64,000 nucleotides of DNA, from the NCBI GenBank assembly GCA_965204665.1, contig OZ242002.1, positions 1,178,001 to 1,242,000 on the forward strand, in the 5' to 3' direction. The first letter of the stretch is position 1, and each line of letters starts with the position of its first letter. The notes under the pieces were generated by a model. That model saw only the letters and a program-made list of their open reading frames with translations, was not told where the DNA came from and did not search any database. Origin of the DNA: Nemesobacter sp965204665 (GTDB lineage Bacteria; Desulfobacterota_D; UBA1144; Nemesobacterales; Nemesobacteraceae). The position numbers and the translations under genes were made by a program. Positions 33,697 through 41,856 of the stretch are shown here, piece after piece.

Positions 33697-34590
33697 ATGG
33701 ACGTAAAGATTATAGATGTGGATTTCTTCACTACTGAGGCAATAGGTTCTTTTCTCATGGAAACCGACTCGGGACCCGTACTTTTTGAGACCGGTCCCTA
33801 TACCTGTCATCAAAGTCTTAAAAGCGGGATATCTGCTCTCGGATACGAGATTTCGGATGTAAAACATGTGTTCGTAACCCACATTCACCTTGATCATTCG
33901 GGAGGTGCTTGGGCTTTTGCCGAGCAGGGTGCGACGATATACGTTCATCCTGTCGGCGCTCCACACCTTGTTGATCCGGAGAAACTGATGAAATCGGCCG
34001 CTAGAATATACGGAGACAGAATGGAAGAACTGTGGGGAGAAGTGAGGGGCATAGATCAAAGTAGAGTCGTTACCGTTTCAGATAACGAAGTCGTCCGGGT
34101 GGGAGGTCTGGAAATAAAGGCGATTGAAACTTCAGGACATGCGTGGCATCACCACTGCTACCTTGCGGACAACTGTCTCTTTACAGGAGATGTTGTCGGA
34201 TGCAGGGTTCCCGGGGGTCCTGTGATCCCGGCCACTCCTCCTCCTGAAATACATATTGAGCAATGGAAAGATTCGATAAGAAAAATACGTGAAATCTCTC
34301 CGGACAAATTTTATCTTACTCATTTCGGCGAATACTCCGATATTGATGATCTCCTTGATGAGTTTGTAGAAAACCTGGACGACCGGACCCGATGGGTCGG
34401 GGACAGGGTTTCTGCGGGAAAGTCGGAAGATGAGATAAATGAAGAGTTTACCGAGTACTCGAAGGAATTTTTCAAAAAGAAAGGCACAAGCGGGGAAATT
34501 GTTTCCAAGTACGAAATTACCGCTTCTCACAGCATGAACCTGAGCGGACTTGTACGATACTGGAAAAAACAGAGACTTTCAGATTCCTGA
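33697..34590 (+). CDS. MBL-fold metallo-hydrolase
   Basis: A 297-residue metallo-beta-lactamase-fold protein with the metal-binding THIHLDHSGG near 66-75, HAWHHHCYL near 151, FTGDVVG near 165 and a late YLTHFGEYSD supplying the last His. An extra C-terminal helical part of about 70 residues follows. Members hydrolyse thioesters, lactones or nucleic acids; the substrate cannot be told from sequence. CTGGAGG lies upstream of the ATG. It starts 87 bases after recF. Confidence 0.9.
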   Translation: MDVKIIDVDFFTTEAIGSFLMETDSGPVLFETGPYTCHQSLKSGISALGYEISDVKHVFVTHIHLDHSGGAWAFAEQGATIYVHPVGAPHLVDPEKLMKSAARIYGDRMEELWGEVRGIDQSRVVTVSDNEVVRVGGLEIKAIETSGHAWHHHCYLADNCLFTGDVVGCRVPGGPVIPATPPPEIHIEQWKDSIRKIREISPDKFYLTHFGEYSDIDDLLDEFVENLDDRTRWVGDRVSAGKSEDEINEEFTEYSKEFFKKKGTSGEIVSKYEITASHSMNLSGLVRYWKKQRLSDS

Positions 34591-34699
34591 TTTACTGCTT
34601 CGTGAAGCCATTCGGTCTTTCCTTGCGGGCCGGCTGAAAATATCAGTGAACCGATTAAATTTCTGCGGGGATAGTATATAATTCTCCGTTCCTGCGAGT

Positions 34700-34775
34700 C
34701 GGGGTGTGGCGCAGTTGGAAGCGCGCAGCATTTGGGATGCTGAGGTCGGAGGTTCGAGCCCTCTCACCCCGACCA
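34700..34775 (+). tRNA. tRNA-Pro (anticodon TGG)
   Basis: The cloverleaf folds with acceptor CGGGGTG/CACCCCG, anticodon loop TTTGGGA and T-arm GGTTCGAGCC. CCA is encoded. A T-run follows. Confidence 0.95.
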
Positions 34776-34800
34776 TTTTTTGGACCGTTCAGATTTCTTG

Positions 34801-34874
<74 letters not shown>

Positions 34875-34898
34875 CTTTTTTTCCCGCAATGTTTACGC

Positions 34899-36266
34899 TC
34901 AGAGCAGGGCGGCTCCGAGAAACAGATAAAAAGCGGTGCCGAATATATCATTGAAAGTGACTAGAAACGGTCCGGAGGATACGGCAGGATCCATTTTGAG
35001 TTTGTTCAGAAGAACGGGTCCCGCAACGCCCAGAAACGAGGTTGTAAGGGTAGCACCGACTATCCCCGCGAATATCACCAGAAACAGCCTTAGAAAATCT
35101 GTGGACGCACTGTCAAGTAAGATTCCTATAACAGAGCCTAATATGCCGCTTATAACCCCTAGGACAAGTCCCGCTTTGAGTTCCGCGAAAAGAAGGTTCT
35201 TTATCTGGTTCATCACGAAGTCTCCTGTGGAAAGAATTCTTACGGTGATGGTATTGGTCTGCACGCCGACATTTCCTCCTGTCGCCATGACCAGGGGCAG
35301 CAGAGCTGCGAGTATGATGAAATTCTCAAGGGTGGTCTGAAATTTCTGCATTATTATAAGGGCAACCAGAAGTTCTCCGGCAAGCGCCAGCAGTATCCAC
35401 GGGGCTCTCAGTCTGACGTTATCGTAGGTTGAGGTATGCACGGGGTGAAGAAGACCCCCGCTGCTTATTCCCCCGAGTTTGTATATGTCCTCCACGGCTT
35501 CTTCAGATATTACGTCCAGTATGTCATCTGCGGTTATTCTTCCCAGAAGCACGCCCGAATCGTCTACTACAGGCAGAGACACCTCGTCGTATCTACTGAA
35601 GATATTGGCCACTTCTTCCTGGTCCATGGACGGAGAGAGCGTGACTTCAACCGGGTCCATGATCGTCCAAAGCGGTGAATCCTGCGCAGCGGTGGAGAGT
35701 TTGAGTGGAAAAACCCTTCCGACGAGCTGTCCGTGCTCATTTGTCACGTAAACCATATGCAGGTCTTCCACATCCGCATCCTCGTCAAATTTCCTGATGA
35801 GTTCGACTGTCTCACTTGAGGTAGCATTGTGTCGAGCACTCAGGACCTCGGTCTGCATAATCCCGCCCGCGCTGTCTTCGGGGTATTCAAGAAGCGGAGC
35901 CAAGTCCTCACGTTCTTCGGGGTCCATTTTCCTAAGAACCGTATCGGCGAGATCCCGGGGCAGTTCGCCCAGGAAGTCGGCCGCGTCATCCGACTCCATC
36001 TCTTCGGCCATAGCGATTATGAAATCCTCGTTCATATCTTTAAGTATGCTCAGCCGTTGTTCGGGATTGAGTTGAAAGTAGACCTCCGAAGCGGTTTCCG
36101 CGTCCAATGCCTCAAGCAGCAGATGCTTTCTTTCCTGAATGGAACTATCTAAAAGAGATGCTATCTCCGAGGGGTGCATCGAGCGGGTTATATTCTTCAC
36201 AGCCCGCAGGTCCCGTCCGAAAAGCGCTTTTTTGATTCTTTCTGCCTTTTTATCAGCTTTCATCAC
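34899..36266 (-). CDS. mgtE: Magnesium transporter MgtE
   Basis: A 455-residue protein with the MgtE N-terminal superhelical domain (PSEIASLLD, LPRDLADTVLRKMDPEER). Two CBS domains follow (about 135-255, with VTLSPSMDQEEVANIFSRYD). Five membrane helices form the pore, including ATGGNVGVQTNT near 330 and the final GTAFYLFLGAALL. The cytosolic part closes the channel when magnesium is high. It is convergent with the tRNA genes and lies left of the defence island. Confidence 0.95.
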   Translation of the reverse strand: MMKADKKAERIKKALFGRDLRAVKNITRSMHPSEIASLLDSSIQERKHLLLEALDAETASEVYFQLNPEQRLSILKDMNEDFIIAMAEEMESDDAADFLGELPRDLADTVLRKMDPEEREDLAPLLEYPEDSAGGIMQTEVLSARHNATSSETVELIRKFDEDADVEDLHMVYVTNEHGQLVGRVFPLKLSTAAQDSPLWTIMDPVEVTLSPSMDQEEVANIFSRYDEVSLPVVDDSGVLLGRITADDILDVISEEAVEDIYKLGGISSGGLLHPVHTSTYDNVRLRAPWILLALAGELLVALIIMQKFQTTLENFIILAALLPLVMATGGNVGVQTNTITVRILSTGDFVMNQIKNLLFAELKAGLVLGVISGILGSVIGILLDSASTDFLRLFLVIFAGIVGATLTTSFLGVAGPVLLNKLKMDPAVSSGPFLVTFNDIFGTAFYLFLGAALL

Positions 36267-36499
36267 AACACCTCGGTCCGGTTTCAGACGGTTTTATTTT
36301 ACACGCAGAGCGGAAATGAGAATGATTTTATTTTCTTCATCGCCGACTTCAGATTTTTCTTGAGAGGAACCTACTTGTTTTTTGCAGAGCACTCATTAAA
36401 CTTTGAAACGTGACACTTCAATTATAACGGAGTGACCCGTAAAGACGAGTAGTTAAAAAGGTGTGACTAAAACCACTTGGATTAACAAAAAGTTATGAG

Positions 36500-36542
36500 T
36501 AATACTGGATAATTATGTCAAAATTGTTCTGTAAGGTTCAGT
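36500..36542 (+). repeat. Left inverted repeat of the island
   Basis: Begins TAATACTGGATAATTATG and ends GTTCAGT, directly against the ATG of the methyltransferase. The likely ribosome site (AAGG) lies within the repeat. Read outward it contains TTGACA. Confidence 0.7.
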
Positions 36543-37609
36543 ATGGAAGTGTCGACTGCCCCCGTGAGGGTAGATAGTGGCAAGTTTAGATTTAGAACGG
36601 TGAGGCGTCCCCTGACGGCGGGATGCCTGTTCAGTGGCATGGGTGGCTTTGCCTCCGGGCTTGTTCAAGCAGGTTTCTCGCTTCGATGGGCCAGCGACAA
36701 CAACCAGTCCGCTTGCGCGGTTTTTCGGCATCGTTTTCCGAGTGTGACCGTGTTACAAAAGGATGTACGTGAATTGTCGGTAGTAAGGGATGACCTTCTT
36801 GAGGTAGATGTGCTGGCGGCAGGATTTCCTTGCCAACCGTTTTCGCTGGCTGGAGAAAGGCTTGGTTTCGAAGACCCGCGCGGAACACTGTTCTTCGAGA
36901 TTCCGAGACTGGTTGGAGAATTCCCCCCCCCCGCCGTCCAACCCTAGTTGTCCTCGAAAATGTGCCTTACCTGCTTTACGGGGCAGCAGGAGGCTGGTTC
37001 GATCAAATTCGCCGGGCCTTGCGCCGTGCGGGATATTGGTTCCGGGATACCTCTTGTTGGACGGTGAACGTAAAGGACGCGACCGGTCTGCCGCAAGACC
37101 GCGAACGACTGTTTATGGTCGCCGCGTCCAAGGCGCACTTCACCCACAACCCGTTCTCCCCTCCGAATGAAACCCCCGATTCTTTGCCTCTAAGACCGCT
37201 TAGCGATTTCATCGACAGGTCGCGACATGGTGGGGATGATGCTTATCTGCCGCCTGACAACCGTTACTATAAGATGATTGATGTCGCCATGTCGAAAGGC
37301 AACTCGGCAAACATCTATCAGTTGCGCCGATCCTATGTCAGAGAAAAGAAGAACGGTCTCTGTCCGACTTTGACAGCGAATATGGGGATGGGCGGACACA
37401 ATGTGCCATTCATCCGAGACAAATGGGGTATTCGTCGCCTGAGTGTTAGCGAAGTCGCCAAACTCCAAGGCTTTGAGGCCGGTGATGAATTATTCCCTGA
37501 TATTCAATCTGCCGAACAATACAGGTTGTTGGGCAATGCTGTTTGCGTTGGTCTTGCCTGTGTGGTGGGGCGGCTTTGCACAGAAATCTTAAATCAGAAG
37601 AGTACTTAG
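36543..37609 (+). CDS. Cytosine-C5 DNA methyltransferase, out of frame at a C10 tract (phase-OFF)
   Basis: Two overlapping frames together make one enzyme of about 355 residues. The first (36543-36947) has motif I LFSGMGGFASGLVQAGF and the catalytic motif IV GFPCQPFSLAGERLGFEDPRGT. The second, from the tract onward, has motif VI VVLENVPYLL, QDRERLFMVA (VIII) and the C-terminal YRLLGNAVCVGLA (X). The frames switch exactly at a run of ten C (36923-36932). With ten, translation stops 15 bases later; with 11 or 8 it would read straight through as FPPPRRPTLVVLENV. It heads an operon whose next gene starts one base after the stop. It is probably a Dcm-like enzyme, given the Vsr gene downstream. The target sequence is unknown. 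Confidence 0.88.
36923..36932 (+). repeat. C10 homopolymer switching the C5 methyltransferase frame
   Basis: Ten consecutive C between catalytic motifs IV and VI. The number of C decides which frame follows. Confidence 0.95.
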
Positions 37610-37610
37610 C

Positions 37611-39570
37611 ATGGACAACATAACAGAGAAAGGCTGGAAATTCCCGCCGACCGGTGGCGGGGTCGTGGACGGATTCAATAATCCAGGCATCGCTCATTTC
37701 AGAGGCGAGTTGTTCGAGAGTCTTGCGCGCGAGACAATACAAAACTCACTGGATGCCATTAAAGATTCAGAAAAGCCGGTTGTTGTGGTCTTTGAATTGA
37801 TTGATATTCCTACGAATGAAATTGGTGGTTCTGAGCTTGCCTCTGCGGTCAGAGCATGCTTAGAAGTCAAAGACGATGAGGACTCATATGCGCGTCCAAC
37901 TTTGGAGGAAGCTGTAAAAATCTTGAATTCTGATCAAGTGTCCTGCTTGCGCATTTATGATAAAAACACGACCGGACTGATAGGCGACCACTGGCAGGCA
38001 CTCGTTAAATCGCAGGGTATCAGTCGTAAGGACAAGAAAGATGCCGGCGGGTCGCATTGTATTGGCAAATATGCACCTTTTGCTGTTTCAGCGCTGCGCA
38101 CAGTGTTTTACTGGACATGCTTCCGAGATTCTGAAGGTGCTACATATGAAAAATTTCAAGGAAAGTCGATCCTCAGGTCGCATAAAAGTGCTACTGGTAA
38201 TGAAACACAGGGAACTGGATTTTATGGAGAAAAAGAACAATGTAGCGAGATGACAACGGATATACCGAGGCATTTTCAAGTGATTGAAGAGGGAGAAGTT
38301 GTTCAAGGAACAAATCTGATAATTGCCGGATTTCAGGATACTGAAAATTGGAGGCAACAAATCGCCGTTAGCATCTTGGCAAATTTCTTTTATGCCATTG
38401 GGCAAGGTAATTTGTCGGTCATCTTGGATTCCAGCAATTACGACGCCGATAATGAATTTCAGGAGGTAGAAATCAATAAGAATACGATGGACAAGTGGTT
38501 TTCTTATCTTGAAAACACTAGAGACATTGAAGAATCGGTAAAAGAATCGATAAAACGTGCTCGAATCTATTCGAGTATGGTGAAAGAAAAACCGACCGAA
38601 GAAAAGCAAGATCAAAATTTGGGTTATTGTCGCCTTTGGATTCGGGTTGCAGAAGACCTCACTAAGACTGTCGGTCTTGTGCGTCGGACAGGAATGCTAA
38701 TCACAGAGAAGCAAAAAAATCTTATTCAGTTTCCCGGCTTTCGAGATTTTACGGCGCTCTGCGTGTTTGAAGGAGAAGAGGGAAATAGACTGTTGCGTCG
38801 TATGGAAAATCCCAGGCACGACCAATTCGAACCGGACCATCTTCCACAAGCGGAGCGTAGCTACGGCATTAAGGTATTGAAGACTATAACCAAATGGATC
38901 AGAGATATGATTCGGGAGCGAGCCGGCGCGTCTATCGAAGGACATCAAACGGCGCTAAATGAGTTAGCCGTGTACCTCCCGCTGTTCGACGACCAAGAAG
39001 ATGTCTTCGACAACGAGCGGGACGAAGACGAGAACCAAGACCACAGGGAGAAGGGGTTTGGGGAACGGATTACGGTCAAACTCAATCCCGTCCGACGGTC
39101 GGTGCATTCATCATCGCCTACCGAGACACCAGAAGGCGGTGAAGACGGAGATGGGCCGGATACAGGAAATGAAGGTGGCGGTGCAACCGGAGAAAATGGC
39201 GACGGTAGTGGAAATGCTGGAATGGGAGAGGGGGGAGGGCATCGGGGGAACGGGCGGGAGTGGCGGGGGAACAAGAGGACAAAGTATTCCCGTATCGCGT
39301 GTAAGGCTTCTGCCTATCCGAAGTCGTGAGAATTGCTACCGGCTCAGCTTTGCAGCTGATTTCGACGGGATTGTCCGCTTAACTCTTGAAGAAGCCGGCG
39401 ACTCTACCCCCATACCGAGAAGCGATGTGAAGGCAATGAATAGCGCCTGTTCGCTCGAACGGATGCCAGTAGTCCGAAGTAAGAGGAATGTCATTGAGAT
39501 TACCGCCCAGCAACCAGTGACAGACCGTGCATGGCGACTGTCCGCTGTAACTGCTTCGGAGGGTTCATAA
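37611..39570 (+). CDS. MORC/MutL-like GHKL ATPase, frameshifted in a Gly-rich linker
   Basis: The N-terminal domain has GHKL ATP-binding motifs: the N box ARETIQNSLDA near 40, LRIYDKNTTGL near 115 and GGSHCIGKYAPF near 145, closest to the MORC-like type. The following transducer-like domain is not recognised in detail. From about 480 the protein is acidic and then Gly-rich. The N-terminal frame runs into a spurious end at 39329. The natural continuation (GGTGGSGGGTRGQ, then LLPIRSRENCYRLSF) lies in another frame and ends at 39570, overlapping the next start as TAATG. The switch falls near G6 at 39230-39235. Losing one G or gaining two restores a protein of about 652 residues. Such ATPases are known from restriction-modification-like operons (described by Iyer and colleagues, 2008). 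Confidence 0.78.
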
Positions 39571-40430
39571 TGAAGTTCGACCCAGGAAAAGCTTGGCCGC
39601 ACCCGGTCTTGCGTCCACCGAAATACGGCGATGACTATCCCGAAGCGGAATTCGAGGTTGAAATCGACCTCCGCGTCGCGTCAGGGAGCACATCTGTCCA
39701 TTTGACCGTCGAGTTTATTTTAAGCAGTCAAAAACTTCTCAGATTGGTAGAAGAAAAGGATGCTCACTATACGATTCTCATAACTGCGCCTCAAACCCGC
39801 TTCAGAGAATTGTTTCGAACCAAAACAGTCAAAATTGAAAAGCAGTTTGTCGCAGGTTTGCTGGCGGGGTGGGTAGAAATCCAACCTTTCCTGATTTGCG
39901 CTCGTAAGTTGCCAGGTTTCTGTACTTCCGAGTGGCATCCGGACTTCGAAGGACAGACTTTCTATATATTCGCCGGGTCCGTATTGGCTGAAGATGAACC
40001 GAAACGTTACTTCATTGATCCTGAATATGAGAATTCTATCGGATCAATATTCAAGATCCGGGTGCAAGCCAATTTGTCCGATGGAAGATGGACCCATCAT
40101 ATTGAGCAGGACCATATTTGGATCTCCATGTCACAACGAGACGAACGAATTTTCAATGATGTAAGACAGAAATGCAGAACCGGAACAGAAGGTTATTATT
40201 TGATCAACGGACTGTATCTTCCTGCTTTAGCAGTATCGCTGAAAGACATTGACTGTGATCGGGACGAGTATCAGGATTCCAAGTGGTTTGCGTCGCTTGA
40301 CCGGCGTCTCAAGGAGGTTGGTTGTCGGCCTCTCGGGAGTGAAGGAGCAGACCGCATCGAAGACGCTCAAAAGATTTTCGAGTCTCCATTTCTTAAAATG
40401 CCCCTTCTCACCGAAAAGAGCGAGCGATAG
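39570..40430 (+). CDS. Unrecognised protein of the methyltransferase-ATPase operon
   Basis: A 286-residue protein starting MKFDPGKAWPHPVLRPP. The beginning alternates strands (EAEFEVEIDLRVASGS, VHLTVEFILSSQKLLRLV), suggesting a beta-rich first half. A motif-like CARKLPGFCTSEWHPDFEGQ lies near 115 and an acidic DIEDEYQ-rich end follows. I see no nuclease, helicase or methylase motif. Its start shares a base with the ATPase stop, and the next gene follows after three bases, so it is an obligate operon member. It may be the specificity or sensor subunit, but that is inference from position only. Confidence 0.7.
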   Translation: MKFDPGKAWPHPVLRPPKYGDDYPEAEFEVEIDLRVASGSTSVHLTVEFILSSQKLLRLVEEKDAHYTILITAPQTRFRELFRTKTVKIEKQFVAGLLAGWVEIQPFLICARKLPGFCTSEWHPDFEGQTFYIFAGSVLAEDEPKRYFIDPEYENSIGSIFKIRVQANLSDGRWTHHIEQDHIWISMSQRDERIFNDVRQKCRTGTEGYYLINGLYLPALAVSLKDIDCDRDEYQDSKWFASLDRRLKEVGCRPLGSEGADRIEDAQKIFESPFLKMPLLTEKSER

Positions 40431-40433
40431 CAG

Positions 40434-41213
40434 ATGGCGAAACTTCGGTATTATACTGTTAGGGCATTGGATGAGTTACGGCGCAGCATAGAGGAACGCT
40501 TGGATTGGTACTACAAACCCTCTGGCGAATCTCCGGAGCCGCCCGGTGGATTCAGGGAATCGCGCTTAGTGGAAGCGCCGGATTTGGCAGATCGGTTGGC
40601 GATGAACGACGATGCCGTTCCTTCCTCCACTGACCCCGAAAATGCGGCCGTTGTCTACGAAGCGTTGAGCAGTCTGACTCCTCATCAAGCGTCAATGGAA
40701 CGGGTATGGACATGGTTGTGCCATTGCGACTGCCCTCAGTATGTCGCTTGGCGGTGGCTGAGCAATCGGCCTGACGACCCTGACAACGCCGTCCGTAAAG
40801 TAGCGAACCATTTCTTCGTCCGTGGCAACAGGACCCTGATCCGCGATAACGGTATTTCTCGCTTATGGTGGCTGGGTAAGATTGCGCACGATGTGGACCC
40901 GGACGACCCGCGCCGATTCCTCGATCTGCTGCTTTATCGTCAGGATGTCCGGTCCGCGTTGATAGAACGGCCGGCGATATCCATGAACCAAGGGGTTTTA
41001 CAGGTAATCTATCGGACCATGCGTAAGCATGCCCCGGACGGCCCGGAGAACAGTGCGCTTTTTAAACGGAAAGCATTTCGAAGTTGGATGGTCGCCCTGA
41101 ACAGAAGGGGTGGCGTTATACTGTTGGACGCACTGCCGAATAATGAGCTGGCACAACTTGTGAACGAAGAGGCGGAGCGCGCCGTTGCGAACGCGTTGAC
41201 GTCGCATGGTTGA
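40434..41213 (+). CDS. Unrecognised, DUF6339-like operon protein
   Basis: A 259-residue, Trp- and Arg-rich, probably all-helical protein (ELRRSIEERLDWYY, then HQASMERVWTWLCHCDCPQYVAWRWL, then GISRLWWLGKIAHD and RRFLDLLLYRQDVRSAL). The Trp-rich middle recalls DUF6339, a family seen in defence neighbourhoods. I cannot confirm that without a profile search. No catalytic motif is visible. It lies three bases after the preceding gene and 31 bases before the Vsr gene. Confidence 0.6.
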   Translation: MAKLRYYTVRALDELRRSIEERLDWYYKPSGESPEPPGGFRESRLVEAPDLADRLAMNDDAVPSSTDPENAAVVYEALSSLTPHQASMERVWTWLCHCDCPQYVAWRWLSNRPDDPDNAVRKVANHFFVRGNRTLIRDNGISRLWWLGKIAHDVDPDDPRRFLDLLLYRQDVRSALIERPAISMNQGVLQVIYRTMRKHAPDGPENSALFKRKAFRSWMVALNRRGGVILLDALPNNELAQLVNEEAERAVANALTSHG

Positions 41214-41244
41214 TAATCTCAGCCCGGAAGACCGGTCGCGGTGA

Positions 41245-41565
41245 ATGTCTCGGATTCGGTCTGAAGGTATGAAACCGGAACGTGTCGTCCGTTCTCTTGT
41301 GCACCGTCTCGGTTATCGGTTTCGACTGCATCGGAGAGACCTGCAGGGGAAACCGGATCTCGTTTTTCCAAAACGCAGAGCGGTGATTTTCGTTCAAGGC
41401 TGCTTCCGGCATTGGCACCCGGGTCCCGACTGTCCCATAGCCGGATTGCCGAAATCCAATCTCGACTACTGGATACCTAAGCTGGAAAGGACCCGCAGCC
41501 GGGACTTGGAGCATGTTGCGGTGTTGGAATCTAGTGGCTGGCGGGTATTGACGCTGTGGGAATGA
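41245..41565 (+). CDS. vsr: Very short patch repair endonuclease (Vsr), ended early by TGA
   Basis: Vsr nicks at T:G mismatches made when 5-methylcytosine deaminates, so it accompanies Dcm-type methylases. The 106-residue frame has the family layout: MSRIRSEGMKPERVVRSLV, then LQGKPDLVF with the catalytic Asp, AVIFVQGCFRHWHP with the metal-site His and Cys, and WRVLTLWE. In known Vsr proteins a Cys follows WE. Here that codon is TGA, and the same frame then continues with a family-like tail (GLRDLEEVVLCIREFLDSGI) to a second stop. The protein may be a truncated but active form, since the catalytic residues precede the stop. Confidence 0.85.
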   Translation: MSRIRSEGMKPERVVRSLVHRLGYRFRLHRRDLQGKPDLVFPKRRAVIFVQGCFRHWHPGPDCPIAGLPKSNLDYWIPKLERTRSRDLEHVAVLESSGWRVLTLWE

Positions 41566-41786
41566 GGTCTGAGGGATCTTGAGGAAGTTGTCTTGTGTAT
41601 TCGGGAATTTCTCGATTCAGGAATCTGAACATCTCCCGTCGCATGTCTTCTGCTCGGCGAATTGAGACACTGAGGATCGACGGGTTGATCTCCGACCAGC
41701 CAAGATTCAGTGCCGGTGTCGTCACCGAACAGGTCCGTGCAAGGTCCTGAAATTCCTCCGGTTGCTTTTGCACGAGTTTACCTAAA
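41566..41786. other. Region between vsr and the right inverted repeat
   Basis: The first 60 bases encode the lost Vsr tail after the TGA. A minus-strand frame of 80 codons beginning with GTG at 41773 overlaps this. It resembles no family and I do not call it a gene. Confidence 0.4.
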
Positions 41787-41828
41787 ACTGAACTTGCAGA
41801 ACAATTTTGACATAACTATCTGATATTA
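41787..41828 (-). repeat. Right inverted repeat of the island
   Basis: The reverse complement begins TAATATCAGATAGTTATG and ends GTTCAGT, matching the left repeat. Read outward it contains TTGACA. Confidence 0.7.
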
Positions 41829-41856
41829 TTAATAAAGTAAAAAACAACCATGTTAG

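Larger units (their letters stand above)
36500..41828. mobile_element. Inverted-repeat-bounded defence island without its own transposase
   Basis: The sequence at 36500-36542 is repeated in inverted orientation at 41787-41828, with five mismatches and one gap over 43 positions. The 19-bp core TTATGTCAAAATTGTTCTG is perfect. Between the repeats lie five plus-strand genes: C5 methyltransferase, GHKL ATPase, two unknown proteins and Vsr. No transposase or recombinase is inside, so mobility would have to come from elsewhere. I could not find a convincing target duplication. An IS transposase gene lies just outside the right end. Confidence 0.6.

Noticed and set aside
41531..41773. Minus-strand frame of 80 codons beginning with GTG
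   Set aside because: It overlaps the lost Vsr tail on the other strand, lacks a ribosome site and resembles no family.
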